From Candidatus Roizmanbacteria bacterium CG_4_9_14_0_8_um_filter_34_12 (GTDB lineage Bacteria > Patescibacteriota > Microgenomatia > UBA1406 > GWC2-37-13): a stretch of 7,010 nt of DNA. A model generated the notes under the pieces. It ran no database searches and was not told where the DNA came from. It worked only from the letters and a program-made list of their open reading frames with translations. Below are positions 5,304 to 7,010 of the stretch, piece by piece. Numbering within the stretch: position 1 is the first letter of the stretch; every line of letters begins with the position of its first letter. The stretch is taken from contig PFTH01000183.1 in the NCBI GenBank assembly GCA_002789465.1, forward strand, positions 1-7,010. Reading direction: 5' to 3'. The translations under genes and the position numbers were made by a program.

Positions 5304-5392
5304 TATCTATTGCGCTCGTAGCTTAACTGGATTAAGCAATTCCCTTCTAAGGAATAGATTGAGCGTTCGAATCGCTCCGAGCGCACTTTAAT
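5297..5392. repeat. 7-bp inverted repeat enclosing tRNA-Arg (outer anticodon stem)
   Basis: ATTAAAG (5297-5303) and CTTTAAT (5386-5392) flank the complete tRNA-Arg. As around tRNA-Thr, the right arm starts at the base following the discriminator, while the left arm is separated from the tRNA by unpaired bases (TATCTATT). Seven AT-rich pairs alone would be weak; the repeated geometry is the support. Confidence 0.6.
5312..5385 (+). tRNA. tRNA-Arg (anticodon TCT); inner tRNA 2
   Basis: The cloverleaf is fully paired: acceptor GCGCTCG/CGAGCGC (7/7) with discriminator A5385, D-stem GCTT/AAGC with a normal 9-nt loop AACTGGATT, anticodon stem ATTCC/GGAAT around CTTCTAA (anticodon TCT, 5346-5348), variable AGATT, and T-arm GAGCG/CGCTC with loop TTCGAAT. 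It reads AGA (and AGG by wobble), heavily used codons in AT-rich genomes. CCA is not encoded. It has no loop insertion itself but lies between the two halves of another tRNA (5242-5303 and 5386-5457). Confidence 0.95.
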
Positions 5393-5394
5393 AT

Positions 5395-5423
5395 TTGACA
5401 GTTTATACTGTAATTTTTAAATT
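5395..5423 (+). promoter_or_regulatory. Possible promoter of the Nudix gene inside the tRNA-like 3' half
   Basis: TTGACA (5395-5400), a perfect -35 hexamer, is followed after 17 nt by TAAATT (5418-5423, four of six -10 matches) at the centre of the 34-bp palindrome. A start near 5430 would give a leader of about 29 nt to the Nudix ATG. The TTGACA partly coincides with the T-stem strand GACAG, so it may be accidental. Confidence 0.35.
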
Positions 5424-5438
5424 TAGAAATTACAGTAT
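5405..5438 (+). repeat. 34-bp near-perfect palindrome in the T-loop of outer tRNA 2
   Basis: ATACTGTAATTT (5405-5416) pairs exactly with AAATTACAGTAT (5427-5438), and the centre TAAATTTA continues the palindrome. Only 5417/5426 (T opposite G, a wobble in RNA) breaks the symmetry. Its outer core TACTGTAA / TTACAGTA matches the ACTGTAA core of the D-loop hairpins. It lies between the 5' T-stem strand and TTCGATT. Confidence 0.85.
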
Positions 5439-5458
5439 TCGATTCTGTCTGGGCTCAC

Positions 5459-5878
5459 ATGAAAAAAAATATTATTTCTGTTGTCATTATTGTTATTCGT
5501 CATAAAAATAATTATCTATTGACACATCGTGTTAACGAAGATGATGAAGATCATCATTTTCAAGATCATTGGCAGATTCCTGGAGGTGGACAGGAATATA
5601 TGGAAAGATTAGAAGATACAGCAAGAAGAGAAGCAAAAGAAGAGTTAGGGCTTGATATTAAAATACAAAAATTTATTCCAAAAGTGTTTGATGCCATTCG
5701 AAGTGACTGGCATGGAGTGTTGCATTGTTTTCTTTGTAAAATTATTGATAAAAATCAAAAAATTACTCTAAACGAGGAAGCGGATCGATTTGCATGGTTT
5801 ACAGTCGAAGAGATTAAAAATCTTCCTGCTTTTCCAGACACATATGGAATTATTCTGGAAGCAGAAAAACTGAAATGA
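5459..5878 (+). CDS. Nudix hydrolase
   Basis: Nudix enzymes hydrolyse a nucleoside diphosphate linked to another group (oxidised nucleotides, caps, nucleotide sugars and others) with Mg2+ in the cytoplasm. The 139-residue protein carries an exact Nudix box G-x5-E-x7-R-E-A-x-E-E-x-G-L at residues 43-65 (G43, E49, R57, E58, E61, E62, G64). QIPGGG precedes it, and the rest fits a single small Nudix domain. A late FAWFTVEEIKNLP motif (111-123) is typical of MutT-like members. The substrate cannot be assigned. The ATG at 5459 is only 2 nt after the discriminator of the tRNA-like 3' half and has no Shine-Dalgarno, so the message either starts in the T-arm palindrome or is released by tRNA 3'-end processing. 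It ends 54 nt from the convergent ruvB. Confidence 0.93.
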   Translation: MKKNIISVVIIVIRHKNNYLLTHRVNEDDEDHHFQDHWQIPGGGQEYMERLEDTARREAKEELGLDIKIQKFIPKVFDAIRSDWHGVLHCFLCKIIDKNQKITLNEEADRFAWFTVEEIKNLPAFPDTYGIILEAEKLK

Positions 5879-5932
5879 TATCAATACTTAGATCATAATG
5901 ACGCCATAGATTCAACCTCGTAGGTGGATTGG

Positions 5933-6907
5933 CTAAGACTTGATATTCAGATGCTGGAGGGCTTTGGGGGTGAGAACGCGGCCGCGGGAGGTTTTTTTGA
6001 TTAATCCGCATTGCAAAAGATATGGTTCAACAAATTCTTCGATGGTTTGCAAATCCTCGGACATTGACAAAGCAATTGTGTCCAATCCGATTGGGCTATT
6101 TTGAAATTTTTCTCCAATTAACCTAAGATATTTACGGTCTTGTTGATTTAGGCCTATACTATCTAAATCTAACAGACTAAATACTTGGTCGAGCATATTT
6201 TGATCAATGGTTAAGTGTTGGTTAACTTCAAGAAAGTCACGGGCACGTTTAAGAATGTTGTTGGCAATCCTTGGAGTTTTACGTGCACGTTTTGCAATTG
6301 AAATAGCTGCTTCTGGGGTGATGGGTAGTCTTAATTGCTTAGCGCTACGTGTGACAATTTTCGTCATGTCTTTATCATTATAAAAATCCAAGCGCATAAT
6401 CAGTCCAAAACGGTCTCTAAGAGGACCAGAAAGAAGTGCAAGTCTGGTAGTTGCACCAATGATAGTAATTTTTGGAATATCAAGTCTGACTGTGCGGGCA
6501 GATGGACCTTTGCCAATGATGATGTCCAGATGATATTCCTCCAAAACCGGGTAGAGCACTTCTTCAACAGATTTAGGAATACGGTGAATTTCGTCTATAA
6601 AAAGTATATCTCCATCCTTAAGATTAGTCAGAATCGCTGCAAGATCACCACTTTTTTGTAAAACCGGACCAGATGTAACTTTGATTTCACTTTTAAGTTC
6701 GTGAGCAATAATATAAGCCAAAGTTGTTTTTCCAATCCCAGGTGGGCCATATAGCATTAAATGTTCTGATGCTAACCCCCGTTTTTTCATTGCGTCTAAA
6801 AACATTTTGAGGGTTTTGATAATTTTCTCTTGACCAATGAATTCACGAAGCGTCTGCGGACGAAGATTGTGTTCGTTGATTTTTGGGTTAGGTTTTTTTT
6901 GAGGCAT
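5933..6907 (-). CDS. ruvB: RuvB, Holliday junction branch-migration ATPase
   Basis: RuvB forms hexameric AAA+ motor rings that, with RuvA, drive branch migration of Holliday junctions in recombinational repair. The 324-residue protein is of usual family length. Motifs in order: Walker A GPPGIGKTT (54-62), Walker B LFIDEIHR (102-109), sensor 1 GATTR (151-155), arginine-finger region GPLRDRFG (161-168), sensor 2 TPRIANN (211-217), then the C-terminal winged helix with IGLDTIA, EPYLLQCGLI and SRGRVLTP (about 250-313). No key residue is missing. The opening differs a little from the standard RuvB N-terminus but leads into LRPQTLREFIGQ, the conserved family start. A TATAAT box 8 nt upstream of the ATG suggests leaderless transcription. 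No ruvA or ruvC lies in the window. Confidence 0.97.
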   Translation of the reverse strand: MPQKKPNPKINEHNLRPQTLREFIGQEKIIKTLKMFLDAMKKRGLASEHLMLYGPPGIGKTTLAYIIAHELKSEIKVTSGPVLQKSGDLAAILTNLKDGDILFIDEIHRIPKSVEEVLYPVLEEYHLDIIIGKGPSARTVRLDIPKITIIGATTRLALLSGPLRDRFGLIMRLDFYNDKDMTKIVTRSAKQLRLPITPEAAISIAKRARKTPRIANNILKRARDFLEVNQHLTIDQNMLDQVFSLLDLDSIGLNQQDRKYLRLIGEKFQNSPIGLDTIALSMSEDLQTIEEFVEPYLLQCGLIKKTSRGRVLTPKALQHLNIKS

Positions 6908-6915
6908 AAAATCTA

Positions 6916-6921
6916 ATTATA
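6916..6921 (-). promoter_or_regulatory. -10 box of ruvB, probably leaderless
   Basis: On the minus strand TATAAT (plus-strand ATTATA 6916-6921) lies 8 nt before the ruvB ATG (6907), so the transcript should start within a base or two of the start codon. There is no -35 consensus and no Shine-Dalgarno, the same layout as uvrC. The AT-rich stretch from 6922 to 7010 holds no recognisable gene. Confidence 0.5.
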
Positions 6922-7010
6922 CAGAAAATTAAGAAAATAAATTTTAAGAAAGGAAAATGAAAGAAATTTTATGTATATATTAAATATATATTTAAGTTTG
7001 ACAATTAGAT

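Larger units (their letters stand above)
5386..5457 (+). pseudogene. 3' half of the second split tRNA (outer tRNA 2), with T-loop hairpin
   Basis: After the anticodon-stem strand CTTTAAT and a short variable region comes T-stem strand GACAG (5397-5401). Its partner CTGTC is at 5445-5449, directly after a standard T-loop TTCGATT (5438-5444). Acceptor strand TGGGCTC (5450-5456) and A5457 follow. TGGGCTC pairs 7 of 7 with GAGCCCA at 5242 and the T-stem pairs 5 of 5, so this is the true other half of that tRNA. A 36-nt palindrome (5402-5437) separates GACAG from the T-loop. The Nudix ATG begins 2 nt after the discriminator. Confidence 0.75.

Noticed and set aside
5001..5457. CRISPR array or ordinary tandem repeat
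   Set aside because: The repeats are tRNA halves and hairpins with tRNA pairing; there is no regular repeat-spacer pattern and no cas gene.
5879..5932. ACCT-CGT-AGGT hairpin between nudix and ruvB as a shared terminator
   Set aside because: The stem is only 4 bp and no T-run follows on either strand; no convincing terminator for either convergent gene.
6335..6661. 108-residue plus-strand ORF
   Set aside because: It lies antisense within the AAA+ core of ruvB and has no family features.
6951..6984. AGGA followed by ATG near the right edge
   Set aside because: The frame stops after 8 codons (MKEILCIY), so it is not a gene, although the spacing is good.
6998..7003. TTGACA at the right edge as a -35 box
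   Set aside because: The matching -10 would fall outside the window, so it cannot be tested.

Overview
The window looks like AT-rich chromosomal DNA of a bacterium with a small, reduced genome, most likely a Patescibacteria/CPR member of the Microgenomates type. This is an inference from the short UvrC without its C-terminal domain, the anchored transglutaminase-like protein, a solute-binding protein without a transporter beside it, the near absence of Shine-Dalgarno sequences, and start codons lying directly behind -10 boxes. UGA is used as a stop (yvlD-like, secG, nudix), so this is not a lineage in which UGA means glycine.

Layout, left to right: the 3' part of a transglutaminase-like membrane-anchored protein (open at the left edge); an intergenic palindromic repeat; uvrC; then a compact run of membrane or export genes (yvlD/holin-4-like, secG, family 5 solute-binding protein) with 2 to 7 nt gaps; about 220 nt of AT-rich spacer with a weak terminator; a dense tRNA block (4912-5457); a Nudix hydrolase starting 2 nt after the last tRNA-like 3' end; and, convergent on the minus strand, ruvB. 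UvrC and RuvB are DNA repair and recombination proteins. SecG belongs to the protein export channel, and its two neighbours are also envelope proteins.

The striking part is the tRNA block. tRNA-Leu(GAG) is ordinary. It is followed by two nested arrangements in which a complete tRNA (Thr-UGU, then Arg-UCU) sits between the 5' half and the 3' half of another tRNA, at the position of the outer tRNA's anticodon loop. In both, inverted-repeat arms enclose the inner tRNA, and the 3' arm begins at the very next base after the inner discriminator. In addition, short palindromic hairpins sharing the core ACTGTAA / TTACAGT (or shorter forms of it) sit inside D-loops (three times) and a T-loop (once). 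One outer tRNA thus carries an insertion in all three loops.

I know of no described bacterial system with this architecture. It may be a family of palindromic elements tolerant of tRNA loops, a set of split or nested tRNA genes needing unusual processing, or decaying tRNA copies. Pairing of the second outer tRNA (7/7 acceptor and 5/5 T-stem pairs) is strong evidence that its two halves belong together; pairing of the first is weaker (5/7 acceptor pairs).
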